Shown here piece after piece: positions 9,112 through 17,512 of a stretch of DNA of 64,000 nucleotides. A model generated the notes under the pieces. That model was not told the origin of the DNA. It saw only the letters and a list, made by a program, of their open reading frames with translations, and searched no databases. The position numbers were made by a program, and so were the translations under genes. The stretch's first letter is position 1; each line of letters starts with the position of its first letter. Source of the stretch: Pseudomonas serbica (GTDB taxonomy: Bacteria > Pseudomonadota > Gammaproteobacteria > Pseudomonadales > Pseudomonadaceae); assembly GCF_028823535.1 (NCBI RefSeq), contig NZ_JAQIYM010000090.1:682001-746000 (forward strand), in the 5' to 3' direction.

Positions 9112-9268
9112 CAACAGCTGTCTGGTGGGGTGTGGGGGAACGCGCCGGTGTAAGGCCAAGGCCCCTGCACAGCCGGTCAAAAAGTGAATGGATGTCGAAC
9201 AACCAATCTATCAAGGTGTACTGCGCCAGACATGAACCCGGTCAAATCGCAAATGAATGTCGAACAAC
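9112..9268 (+). repeat. Intergenic repeat A, copy 2 plus a partial copy 3
   Basis: CAACAGCTGTCT plus G-rich run (9112-9139), CAGCCGGTCAAA (9170-9181) and GTGAATGGATGTCGAACAAC (9184-9203) repeat the blocks at 1057-1168. The second block recurs at 9238-9268 (CCGGTCAAATCGCAAATGAA and following bases to GTCGAACAAC). Confidence 0.75.
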
Positions 9269-9273
9269 AGGTT

Positions 9274-10257
9274 TTAGGAATCGGCAGTAATGGAGCGAGC
9301 GTGTTTCTTCTGTTCTGCATGGCGACTCAGCACCTGATCGACCTCGTACTTGCGTAGGATGATCTCGAGCGTCAGGCCGCGCAGGCGCCAGCGTAGGGCG
9401 CGTTGCAGGGCGGGGGTACCCTTGATCAGTCGTTGCAGGTGCACAACCTCTGGATCACCTTCCAGCGCTTCTAACAGCGCCGGCAATTTCATGTTGGTGT
9501 AGCTGTCGCGGCCACTGCGCAGTTTGACCAGGTCATCAAAGGTCGACTCTGTGCCGCCTTTTTTGTTGATGCGCTGAGCAAGCTTGCCAACCACCTTCTG
9601 ATGGGCTTTCAGCTCTGCTTCATTGACAGGCGGGAAGGGCGGAATGAGCGGAAGGCCGGCCCGATTCAGGCGATAACGTTTGGCGGTTAGGTCAAGGTCG
9701 TCGTGTAGCCAGTCGTCCAGTATGAGCAGAAAGACGGCCCGGTACTCATGAGAGAAGCCATGAATCGCAAAGGGTGCGACGCTGCGATCCAGATTGACCC
9801 ATTCCAGTTTGTTCCAGACCGTCTCCAGAGCCTCAGGCATCGCCCCCACGAACTTGATGAAGGGTGGCCGGCCCATTGGGTGAGCATCCCCCTCGCAGCT
9901 TGTCATGGTGGGGAAGCCACGGTCGTTCAACGCTTGGACGTAAGCCCTGAGTTTGCAGTCAACGGAACCGACCAGGCCATTCTGGTAGCGCAATTCCGAG
10001 ACCGTGTGTGGCTTGGTGAAGACCCTGAAGTGTTCACGCCAGGGTGGGTTGAAGCGAAAAGCGCTGATGAGTTTGTCGACAAACCGGCTTTTGAGCTGAG
10101 CCTTGGAGAGCTTGGCTTCGAACTGATCACCGCCCACACAGTCGAAATGCAGGCGGTTACTGGCGCTGCTATACGTGGTCTTGTCGACCCGGTAGAGCGT
10201 CACTGTGGCTTCCAGGCCATCCGGCCCTTTGATCTTCTGGGCGTGATCGAATGACAT
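9274..10257 (-). CDS. Hypothetical protein downstream of proQ/finO-like gene
   Basis: 327 residues, soluble. A TSCEGDAH segment (about 117-124) followed by a PFIKF strand is the most motif-like part; the C-terminal third is Arg/Leu-rich helix. It starts 18 bases after the stop of the FinO/ProQ-domain gene and is almost certainly in the same transcript, which suggests a related RNA- or plasmid-maintenance job. I do not recognise a family. Confidence 0.75.
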   Translation of the reverse strand: MSFDHAQKIKGPDGLEATVTLYRVDKTTYSSASNRLHFDCVGGDQFEAKLSKAQLKSRFVDKLISAFRFNPPWREHFRVFTKPHTVSELRYQNGLVGSVDCKLRAYVQALNDRGFPTMTSCEGDAHPMGRPPFIKFVGAMPEALETVWNKLEWVNLDRSVAPFAIHGFSHEYRAVFLLILDDWLHDDLDLTAKRYRLNRAGLPLIPPFPPVNEAELKAHQKVVGKLAQRINKKGGTESTFDDLVKLRSGRDSYTNMKLPALLEALEGDPEVVHLQRLIKGTPALQRALRWRLRGLTLEIILRKYEVDQVLSRHAEQKKHARSITADS

Positions 10258-10275
10258 GGGTGGCCTTCAGGTGGG

Positions 10276-10692
10276 TCAGGAAAGGGACGGAGTGGCTGCT
10301 GCCGTGGCAGTAGACTTGGCTTTGGCCTTGGCCTTGGCTCGTTGCTGATCACTGGCGTCCAAACGGTTCATGGCGTGTTCACGAGACGCTTCACTGATCT
10401 CTTCCACAGGTTGGCCGGCCAGGTCGATGCGGTGCGTGGCGGCCTTGAAGCTCTTCAGGTAGAAGCGGCGGGTGCACCAGAAACCCAGCACATGCTGCAC
10501 GTGGGCCGGGGTAATGTCCGGGTGCGAGTCCTTCAATGCCACGACCAGATCATCAGCGACTTTGTTTTTGAGCGGTTTGACGGGCTGACCTTCGGCTGGG
10601 AACGCCAGCGGATAGAGCGTCTTGATGACTTCAAGGTTGCTTTTCATCAGGTTGAACCAGTTCATTCTGGAGGCAGCGGTAGTGGAAGTCAT
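10276..10692 (-). CDS. ProQ/FinO-domain RNA-binding protein
   Basis: 138 residues. The domain (about 15-105) has the FinO/ProQ pattern: an N-terminal helix with LYPLAF, PLKNKVADDL, a helix with HVQHVLGFWC, the YLKS motif, then a basic segment and RIDLAGQPVEEIS. An Ala/Lys repeat tail (KAKAKAKS) ends the protein. Such proteins bind 3' stem-loops of small RNAs and chaperone sRNA-mRNA pairing; plasmid FinO controls transfer genes. Its promoter is visible at 10721-10750. Assignment to ProQ/FinO superfamily is secure; target RNAs are unknown. Confidence 0.85.
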   Translation of the reverse strand: MTSTTAASRMNWFNLMKSNLEVIKTLYPLAFPAEGQPVKPLKNKVADDLVVALKDSHPDITPAHVQHVLGFWCTRRFYLKSFKAATHRIDLAGQPVEEISEASREHAMNRLDASDQQRAKAKAKAKSTATAAATPSLS

Positions 10693-10720
10693 GACGATCC
10701 TGTCGGTAAAGGTTGGTCTG

Positions 10721-10750
10721 AAATAAACGGCTGACAGACTACCATGTCAA
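10721..10750 (-). promoter_or_regulatory. Promoter of the ProQ/FinO-like gene
   Basis: Minus-strand TTGACA (10745-10750) and TTTATT (10721-10726), 18-base spacing, about 30 bases before the start codon. Confidence 0.6.
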
Positions 10751-10775
10751 TTGATGGAAATCATGCACGAACCGC

Positions 10776-11942
10776 TTAAAGTCCGAGGTCTTGGCTAAAA
10801 TATCTGGCCAGGTGGTGCATGTTGCCCAGGCGTTGATCGGTGTCGAAAATCATTTTCTCAAGCACCGCGTTCGGCACACAGAAGTCGTACTGCTTAATAC
10901 GGTCTTCGTTGGCCTCAATTTGGTGATGAAAGCTATATTCGGTGTCGCGTGCTTTGATGGAGGCTTTCAATCGCTCCTGGAGTGTCTGGTTTTGTTGCTG
11001 GAGCCTTTGAACTTCGACGGCGCAAGGTCGCCGGTTCCAGGTGTTGTCGTAACGAATCATTTTCCTCAGAGCAGGGTCTGGGGTGTGCTCATCCGCATCG
11101 GTAAAACACTCTGTGATCTTGCTCTGCACGACCAATTCGAAAGGCCCCCTGAAGATCTCATATCTGACTGGAGTACTCAGGGTTTCCTGCGCCTCTCGCA
11201 TGTCTGTAATCGAAGAAAAATAGGGATTTATGCTCTTTAGATGCAAGCTTGCCAGCGCAAGCGCCTCCTCAAGCGTACCGGCGTGAGCAATGGTGTATTT
11301 GCAATTTAGCCTTCGATCTGCAGCGTCATCGAACTCCTCGCAAGTAAACTGAAGCTCGTAGGTAGAAGAAAAGCGATCCTCACGTAACCAGGATCCGGAT
11401 TGGGGGTCGAGAATGTAATCAATGCCGGAGAATGCTTGACGGGGCAGGATATGGCGCAGCTGCTCAGGCATTTCGAAAGGCAACTGTCCTTTGCTCAGTA
11501 GCTCGTCGAGATCGATGTCCATCACCGTGCCGAAAAACCCACGAATCTGCTGTTCATGTTCCTGGCTTGCGCCTTGGATCAGAGTTATCAGCCTGGGCCA
11601 ATAAACGTGAGACTGCACGCCGGCGAAGCACAGGCTGTAGACGCGTAAGTGAGGTTTCGGCAAGCCTGCTTCGAAACCGCCTTCATTCTCCTTTGCCACG
11701 CCATCCAGAAGCTTATCCAGGTGTGCAAGGTTGCGGACGGTCTCACCGCCGACATGCAGCTGCAAAATCTGCAGCAGTTTGTTCATAACCGCAGGCTCTA
11801 TCGCCTCGAGCACGGCCACCTTGTCGTTGTAGGTGTCAGGCTTTCCTCCGTGCCAGCCTTCCTCCCAGTGCTTGCGTCCACGGAACTCATTGGTGATGGC
11901 GCGAAGGCGGTAGGGGCTTAGTGTCGGGAGTGGCTTGTTCAT
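10776..11942 (-). CDS. DLGL-tail family protein (minus strand)
   Basis: 388 residues ending in RYFSQDLGL, the same C-terminal signature found in seven plus-strand proteins of the window. The N-terminal half has no known motif; a coiled-coil-like helix (VQRLQQQNQTLQERLKAS) lies at about 308-327. AGGA sits upstream of the start ATG at 11942. It is the only member on the minus strand and stands between the ProQ/FinO operon and the 12086 gene. Function unknown. Confidence 0.75.
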   Translation of the reverse strand: MNKPLPTLSPYRLRAITNEFRGRKHWEEGWHGGKPDTYNDKVAVLEAIEPAVMNKLLQILQLHVGGETVRNLAHLDKLLDGVAKENEGGFEAGLPKPHLRVYSLCFAGVQSHVYWPRLITLIQGASQEHEQQIRGFFGTVMDIDLDELLSKGQLPFEMPEQLRHILPRQAFSGIDYILDPQSGSWLREDRFSSTYELQFTCEEFDDAADRRLNCKYTIAHAGTLEEALALASLHLKSINPYFSSITDMREAQETLSTPVRYEIFRGPFELVVQSKITECFTDADEHTPDPALRKMIRYDNTWNRRPCAVEVQRLQQQNQTLQERLKASIKARDTEYSFHHQIEANEDRIKQYDFCVPNAVLEKMIFDTDQRLGNMHHLARYFSQDLGL

Positions 11943-12085
11943 CGGTCGATGTCCTGGTGATTACCACCATTATCCGGAGGGAGTGTAACCGGTCGCAACG
12001 ATGCTCCTGTCCCATTGCTGCGCCAGCGGATGATGGTTATCCTCGAAGGCTTTGAAGCGGTTGATGGTTTGAGCCCAAAAGTCAG

Positions 12086-12472
12086 ATGAGCATTGAAGAG
12101 TTCCAGCGGTTAGGTGTGTGGATTGCCAGGGAAAAACGCCCGGACAGCGCCATGACCATCATTGCCATTGCACTTGGGTCACGAAGCGGGGATTTTGTCG
12201 GGCCAAGCACCGGTAAAGGCTTTATTGCCTGCATGGAGTTGCTCAAGGCGTTCCCGCAGATGCAGAATTTGCTGCCACTGGTGGCTAAATTGGTGCCCGG
12301 CTTCGCGGTGCTGATGCCACACTGGGGAGAATTGACCGAGCTGTACCTACGTTCGCAGGTCGAAAACGTGGGCCAAGCCGGTGGATATGCCACGCAAATC
12401 AACCGTGTAATTCAAGAATTGCTTCGACCAATGCGCAACGGGGACTTGGATGTACCGAAGAAGCTTGTTTGA
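12086..12472 (+). CDS. Hypothetical protein
   Basis: 128 residues, weakly hydrophobic in the middle (LLPLVAKLVPGFAVLM). Its 3' end overlaps the next gene by 23 bases, suggesting translational coupling. Shine-Dalgarno is weak. No family recognised. Confidence 0.6.
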   Translation: MSIEEFQRLGVWIAREKRPDSAMTIIAIALGSRSGDFVGPSTGKGFIACMELLKAFPQMQNLLPLVAKLVPGFAVLMPHWGELTELYLRSQVENVGQAGGYATQINRVIQELLRPMRNGDLDVPKKLV

Positions 12473-13298
12473 CAATCTGGTGGTTACTGACCTGGAAGGC
12501 GCGCTGTTTCAATCGAAAAGCGCCAATCCTAAGGGCATTCATCCAATGTTCGAGGCCAGCAATGGCCGTGTCGAGGGATGGGCAACGGAAGAGCAAGCTC
12601 AGCGGTGGGACACCCTGCGCTATGAAGCCTTTTGCGTGGGCTACACCTCGTTCAGCGAGCCGCAGGTCAGCCGGGTAACGGGCTGGGATCCTCTGCATGA
12701 ACACCAGCTGATGCTGGCTGACCACGGCATGACGCTGCTGTACCGTGACCTGAATGGAAAAAATCGGTGGGAAGTTATTGAGGATTGGTCGAGGCCTTAC
12801 CTCGATAAGGCCCGTGCCAACGCTAAAGTCCTCCAGTACGACGGGGCACGACTGTACTTCGAGATCATGAAACATCTGCCAGAGTTGGTGCAGCACAAAG
12901 GCAAGATGCTGTATCCAAAGCTGCCGATGCCCAGCGGCTCGGTCGAAGGCATGTACTACGTGATCCAGGCCAATGGATTTCTCCAGGCCATGGCAAGGGA
13001 AGGGCGTTTAGAGCTCGTGATCCGCTTCAAGGAGTTGCTGGCAGAGCATCTGGAGTGGTGCGAAGGGCGCTACACGTACTTTGAATGGGAAGGTGCCTAC
13101 GCCTTTGTGCCGGTCTGGGCCTCGCGCAGTGAGGTGCTGAACAGGTTCTTTGCCGTGGTGCAGGGGCGCGAAACGCAGCTCGACACCCGGCTGGCCAAGG
13201 CCTTGCGCGACATCGGCGTGCCCAAGGTGGTGCTGGCTGAACAACGTGCTGAGCAGACGCCGGTTCCCGTCGAAGCGACGGCTAAACATATCGCATGA
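12450..13298 (+). CDS. Hypothetical protein
   Basis: 282 residues, rich in aromatic residues. The N-terminal NLVVTDLEGALF resembles a HAD-superfamily motif I in shape, but the second acidic residue and later HAD motifs are not evident, so I leave it unassigned. It overlaps the previous gene and precedes the structured leader of the RlmN-like gene by about 15 bases, so read-through into that leader is likely. Confidence 0.7.
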   Translation: MYRRSLFDNLVVTDLEGALFQSKSANPKGIHPMFEASNGRVEGWATEEQAQRWDTLRYEAFCVGYTSFSEPQVSRVTGWDPLHEHQLMLADHGMTLLYRDLNGKNRWEVIEDWSRPYLDKARANAKVLQYDGARLYFEIMKHLPELVQHKGKMLYPKLPMPSGSVEGMYYVIQANGFLQAMAREGRLELVIRFKELLAEHLEWCEGRYTYFEWEGAYAFVPVWASRSEVLNRFFAVVQGRETQLDTRLAKALRDIGVPKVVLAEQRAEQTPVPVEATAKHIA

Positions 13299-13313
13299 AT
13301 TGACAGAAAACGT

Positions 13314-13402
13314 CCTATAATGCCGCGCTCGACCCGTCTGGAGACGGGCGAGATCCCCGAAGTAGAGGATGTCTCGGGGTGTAAATCGCGAATTATTATA
13401 GG
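13314..13402 (+). promoter_or_regulatory. Structured leader RNA masking the RBS of the RlmN-like gene
   Basis: The 114-base gap before the start codon folds into a three-way junction. The outer stem is CCTATAAT (13314-13321) with ATTATAGG (13395-13402), the inner stem CGCG (13324-13327) with CGCG (13387-13390). Hairpin P2 spans 13328-13352 (CTCG-A-CCCGTC, loop TGGA, GACGGG-CGAG). Hairpin P3 is CCCCGA (13355-13360) with TCGGGG (13374-13379). The 3' strand of the outer stem contains the AGGA ribosome-binding site, so the fold could control translation as a riboswitch or protein-binding leader. No known family was recognised. Confidence 0.6.
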
Positions 13403-13412
13403 ATTTCAATGC

Positions 13413-14306
13413 ATGCCTGAGCTGATTGCACTTAAAAGTACCTTGGATAACTCTGTTAATTTCGTCGAAAAAGCCCCTAATGTCGGATACTTTGAAAGGC
13501 GCTACGTCCGCCGCGACAATGACAAAGTATTGGCCTACCTCTCCTCGCAATCAGGTTGTGACATGGCCTGCCGGATGTGCCATCTGACGGCCAACGGGGA
13601 AACCGCACTCGATAACGCCACCCTCCAGGATTTCCTTTTCCAGGCGAGGGACGTCCTGGCTCATTACGACCGCCAGGCCCCGGCGAATATGCTGCACTAC
13701 AACTTCATGGCTCGCGGTGAGCCGCTTAACAACCCGCTTATTCTCGCTGACAGCAAACTGCTGCTATCTTCGCTGAAAATGCTGGCAGACGAGCGCGACC
13801 TTGCATGCAAGTTCTTGATTTCCTCTATCTTTCCAAACAGCCTGGCAGGGCGTGAACTGCAAGACATTTTCCCGGAAATCCTGCCGGAGATTTACTACTC
13901 ACTCTACAGTGTTAACCCTGCTTTTCGCCGGCGCTGGCTGGGTAAAGCACTGCCTGCCGAAGTGGGCTTGGACAAGCTCAAAGCCTGGGCGGATTTCTCT
14001 GGAAAGATCCCGAAGGTGCACTTCGCGTTCATTGAAGGGCAGAACGACAGTGAGCAGGACATGGTGGCCATGGCCGGTGCGATCAACGCACGCGCCCTCA
14101 AGGTCAACATCAACATTGTTCGTTACAACCCGGCGTCTGAGCGTTATGGCCGTGAATCAAGCGAGAAAGTAATTGAGCGAAACGTACAAATTCTTCGAGA
14201 GTTAGTTCAACCAACGAAGTTGCGGATAGTTCCAAAAGTTGGTTTCGATGTGAAGGCTTCATGCGGCATGTTTATCAACGGAAAGGTTCAAGCAGTCGCT
14301 GTGTAA
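13413..14306 (+). CDS. RlmN/Cfr-like radical SAM protein
   Basis: 297 residues. The radical-SAM 4Fe-4S motif is C49-x3-C53-x2-C56, preceded by LSSQSG as in RlmN (VSSQVG). MARGEPLNN corresponds to RlmN GEPLLN, FIEGQNDS to the xDxVND loop, and INIVRYNP plus YGRESS to INLIPWNP and YGRSS. Cys284 in KASCGMF matches the methyl-carrying Cys355 of E. coli RlmN. The N-terminal RNA-binding domain of RlmN is missing (only about 48 residues before the cluster), and the position equivalent to catalytic Cys118 is Tyr42. It may therefore be an altered RNA or other methyltransferase. Start ATG 13413 follows AGGA at 13400-13403. Confidence 0.85.
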   Translation: MPELIALKSTLDNSVNFVEKAPNVGYFERRYVRRDNDKVLAYLSSQSGCDMACRMCHLTANGETALDNATLQDFLFQARDVLAHYDRQAPANMLHYNFMARGEPLNNPLILADSKLLLSSLKMLADERDLACKFLISSIFPNSLAGRELQDIFPEILPEIYYSLYSVNPAFRRRWLGKALPAEVGLDKLKAWADFSGKIPKVHFAFIEGQNDSEQDMVAMAGAINARALKVNINIVRYNPASERYGRESSEKVIERNVQILRELVQPTKLRIVPKVGFDVKASCGMFINGKVQAVAV

Positions 14307-14346
14307 ATTAACTAATTTTGCTCATCATTAGTTGGAGGAAAGTCCC

Positions 14347-14934
14347 ATGCTGTCATTCTTTTCTGCGCCGTTAGTTACCGCTCACCCTATTGTCAAAGTG
14401 ACCAACGAGAAAACCGTCGGAGTTCCCAGCGGCAAGGTGTGGCGTGAGCGTCAATTGGTTTGGCTGCAAATGGCCGAGGTGACGCTGAGTCTTTGGCATC
14501 ATGATGTCCTGGTCACCGAAGTGGGGAAGGTGCTCGACGGCGCTGATTACCTCTCAGCTCTGTTCTCCATGCGACCGGCTGAAGTGGCTGCTGACTTCAA
14601 AATAACTGAGGCCACTCAGTTACGCCTGGAGGCCAACGCTCGTATCAAGCAGGTGGCTTATCTGATCGACGTGAGCCGAGAAGAATGGCTACCGTTCAAT
14701 GGGGTGAAGCCGCAGCGCTTCAAACGAGGTGGCGCTTTGGCGGATCGCAAATCCATGGAGTGTGTGCTGGGTGAAGGAAAAGTGTGGGCCAGTGATGCGG
14801 GGGAAGCGGGCAATCTGGCGCTGCTGAATGAGTTTCTTCACGCCTGGCGGTTGCTGGTGCCGTTCCATACCGTGGTGGAGGATGTCCGCACCATCGAGGT
14901 AAGTGATGAACCACAGCTGGTGTGCACGCTTTAG
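14347..14934 (+). CDS. Hypothetical protein downstream of the RlmN-like gene
   Basis: 195 residues; ATG 14347 follows GGAGG (14334-14338). No transmembrane segment or known motif. The 40-base gap suggests co-transcription with the radical-SAM gene, so it could be a partner or substrate-related protein, but that is inference. Iterons of the origin region begin about 70 bases after its stop. Confidence 0.65.
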   Translation: MLSFFSAPLVTAHPIVKVTNEKTVGVPSGKVWRERQLVWLQMAEVTLSLWHHDVLVTEVGKVLDGADYLSALFSMRPAEVAADFKITEATQLRLEANARIKQVAYLIDVSREEWLPFNGVKPQRFKRGGALADRKSMECVLGEGKVWASDAGEAGNLALLNEFLHAWRLLVPFHTVVEDVRTIEVSDEPQLVCTL

Positions 14935-15111
14935 TTTTCTTTCTTTTTCAATCTTTTCTCTTTAGCGGGGCTGGAGACCACGGTTCATAAGGGCTCCAGC
15001 TTCCAAATATGGACAACTGGCTTGAGAGATGTGGACGGGAAGCTTTAGAACTGTGGACGCCTGCCGTGAGTTTTGTGGACGTCTGCCGTGTACTGATGTG
15101 GACGCCTGCCT

Positions 15112-15120
15112 TGTGGATAA
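15112..15120 (-). promoter_or_regulatory. DnaA box candidate in the origin region
   Basis: TGTGGATAA, the exact reverse complement of the consensus DnaA box TTATCCACA, lies among the leftmost iterons. A nine-base match could arise by chance or from the iteron core TGTGGA, but its location suits an origin. Confidence 0.5.
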
Positions 15121-16364
15121 CTGCTTATGTATGGACATCTGCCTTGTTGCACCTGCGAAATGTGGTCGGATGCCTTGTTTCATTGGGGTTCAGTATAGCC
15201 TCAGGGGTGACTGACCTGTCCAATCTCCACCGCCATGCTCGCCAGTCGGCTTGATGTGGACGGATGGCGTGAGAATCGACGGCGTCTAGGAGCTTTGGCC
15301 GGTGACGGCGGGTTGGGAAGGGGCTCTGAGCCCGCAAATGTGGACAGATTCCGTGCCTCCAACCCCAAATGTGGACGGATGCCGTGCTCCCAAGAGGATC
15401 AGCAGGTGCCCAGCGCCAGCCGGCGCCAGGAGAAATCGGTCGAAAGCCTTCAAATGTGGTCGGATGGCGTGTCCGTTCATCGATATGTGGACGGATGCCG
15501 TGTTCAATGGCGGCGCCAGGCCTCGAGAAAGGTGCTGTAAGCCCTTCAATGTGGACGGATTCCTTGTCCTGCCCCTCAAATGTGGACAGATCCCGTGACT
15601 TGCTGGTCGCCAAGCGGATCCGCCCCTCAAAGGCAATGAAAAAGAGCCCTCAAAGCCCTTAATGTGGACGGATGCCGTGTTCAATTGGCCATGATGAATC
15701 CCTTAATGTGGACGGATGACTTGTATGAAGTGCCCGTATTACGGGGCTCTTCCGCCAAATGTGGACGGATTCCTTGCTCAGGAGCCTGGCAACCTCATTA
15801 ATGTGGACGGATGGCGTGTCATAAGGGCCGGCCTAAATCCAATTCCATTCGGTACAGTCAAAAAACCGTTCAAATGTGGACGGATAGCGTGTCATCCACG
15901 TGCATTGCCTCAGATTTATCTTCCAAATCTTTGTTTTCTTTAGTTTTTTGCTCACGCCACCCGATCAACGGTGCCTGAATAACCTTAATGTGGACGGATG
16001 CCGTGTCTTTCCTACCGTCTTGGGAGGGTAAATGTGGACGGATTCCGTGTCAGGAACAGGAGCGTTGGCCTTTATGTGGACAGATTCCTTGTCTGACGGC
16101 TGGTGAGCGCATCCCAGATCTTCCTTAATGTGGACAAATGACTTGTAGGTCAGAGAATGGCCATCCAGGATCAAGGTCAAATGTGGACGGATGCCGTGTG
16201 TTTTTCGCATCCCGCGCCAAAAACCTAAATGTGGACAGATGGCGTGACTAAAACGGTGGGTTTTGGAGCTTAATGTGGACAGATGGCATGCAATTTTCCA
16301 TGGGGTTTTGATTGCTGGCTTCACTTAATGTGGACAGATGCCGTGTTGCTGCTTTTTAGATGGT

Positions 16365-16412
16365 TTGTTTAACCAATTGAAAAATATGGATATTTCAAAG
16401 ATATCTGAAGCC
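16365..16412. other. AT-rich segment in the iteron field
   Basis: A locally AT-rich stretch with AAAAATATGGATATTTCAAA, without an iteron, flanked by iterons at 16325 and 16433. It is a candidate duplex-unwinding element of the replication origin. Confidence 0.4.
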
Positions 16413-16613
16413 ACCTCCGGCGCCTCACGCGCTTAATGTGGACAAATGGCGTGTGTGGTGACGGTTGCGTGTATGCTCTAAAGCTTAATGTGGACAAATG
16501 GCTAGGCCATTCGTCAGATCGTTTATTCCGATGAATGAAAAAGGTGGCATTCCCCGTATGCGTCCCTAACCTACAGCGCAATGTCGTACTGCAATCTTTA
16601 AGGACAAGGCCAG

Positions 16614-17507
16614 ATGACCGCGCAAAACCTTCAGGTCTACAAATCAAACGATTTGATGACTGCGAACTACAAACTGACGGTGGCTGAGACACGAATCATT
16701 CTCACCTGCATCGCCAAAATCGACCGTGACCGCAACACCCTGGTTTCGGATGATGAGATGTATGGTTTCACCGCCCGTGAGTTCGCAGAGACCTGTGGTA
16801 TCAGCCTGATGGCCGCCTACTCTGACCTGAAGGAAGCTGTTGACCAGCTGTTCGACCGAAAGATCCTGCTCAGCATGAATGACCGGGAGCGTAAAACCCG
16901 CTGGATACAAACCGCCGACTACATCGCCGGGGAAGGGCGGGTGATGCTGCGTTTCTCAAAGGATATCCTGCCCTATCTGGTCGACCTCCAAGGCAACTTC
17001 ACGAAGTACAGCCTCAACGCGGTGGCCCGACTCTCCAGCCCGCATGCCTTCCGCATGTATGAGCTGATCGTTAAGCACCGGTTCAAGTGCAGTCCAACGG
17101 CGTTGATATTCATTGAGGACATTCGCTTCAGTCTGGCCCTCGATGATGCCTACCCGCTCTACGCCGACTTGAGAAAGCGCGTGATTGAGCCGGCGCTGGA
17201 GATGATCCACAACCTCACCGACATCAAGATCCTGGGTTTCCAGCCAAAGCGCGAAGGGCGCAAAATCGTGGCCATTGAGGTCTCCTACGCCGAGCGTGCG
17301 GACTTCTCGATGAACCCGGTTCAGGAAAGCTTGATCTCCGAGAAGGATGAGACGCCAAAGCCGGCGAAGACCCCACGCAAGCGCAAGAGCGGGCCAATCA
17401 CCGAGAAGGAAATCATGGCGGCGGCTCGCCCTGGTGAATCCACTCAGGAAGTGATTGCCCGGCTGACTGCTGAGCGCCGCCGAGCAGAGCCCGTAGCGAC
17501 CTACTGA
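16614..17507 (+). CDS. repA: Replication initiator protein, Rep_3 family
   Basis: 297 residues. The N-terminal winged-helix domain begins VYKSNDLMTANYKLTVAETR and the second domain includes KYSLNAVARLSSPHAFRMYE, followed by a LRKRVIEPALEMI helix. This is the double winged-helix pattern of Rep_3 (RepB/RepE-type) plasmid initiators. It would bind the surrounding iterons to open the origin and repress its own synthesis. The C-terminus is a basic, Pro-rich tail (KPAKTPRKRKSG). AAGG lies upstream of ATG 16614. Iterons occur on both sides, with the first downstream one only 5 bases after the stop. Confidence 0.93.
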   Translation: MTAQNLQVYKSNDLMTANYKLTVAETRIILTCIAKIDRDRNTLVSDDEMYGFTAREFAETCGISLMAAYSDLKEAVDQLFDRKILLSMNDRERKTRWIQTADYIAGEGRVMLRFSKDILPYLVDLQGNFTKYSLNAVARLSSPHAFRMYELIVKHRFKCSPTALIFIEDIRFSLALDDAYPLYADLRKRVIEPALEMIHNLTDIKILGFQPKREGRKIVAIEVSYAERADFSMNPVQESLISEKDETPKPAKTPRKRKSGPITEKEIMAAARPGESTQEVIARLTAERRRAEPVATY

Positions 17508-17512
17508 TAGGG

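Larger units (their letters stand above)
15006..16506 (+). repeat. Long iteron field upstream of repA (oriV candidate)
   Basis: About 29 direct, imperfect copies of a 22-base iteron, core (T/C)(T/A)AATGTGGACGGATGCCGTGT, all in the same orientation. Clear copies start near 15253, 15338, 15367, 15452, 15483, 15548, 15577, 15660, 15703, 15756, 15799, 15871, 15985, 16029, 16072, 16125, 16178, 16227, 16271, 16325, 16433 and 16485; seven more degenerate ones lie in 15006-15180. Spacing is irregular, often 43-54 bases. Rep_3-type initiators bind such iterons for replication start and copy control. No protein gene in this 1.6-kb stretch is convincing; minus-strand open frames with recurring PHL words are iteron translations. 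Confidence 0.9.

Noticed and set aside
13300-13321. TTGACA and TATAAT as a promoter for the RlmN-like gene
   Set aside because: The two boxes are only 10 bases apart, too close for sigma-70; TATAAT may belong to the outer stem of the leader.
15125-16324. Minus-strand open frames with recurring HGIRPHL-type words
   Set aside because: They arise from translation of the iteron itself and lack starts with ribosome-binding sites.
15006-16506. CRISPR-like array of short repeats with variable spacers
   Set aside because: Repeats are degenerate, spacing varies from about 7 to 90 bases, there are no cas genes, and the array flanks a Rep_3 initiator. They are iterons.
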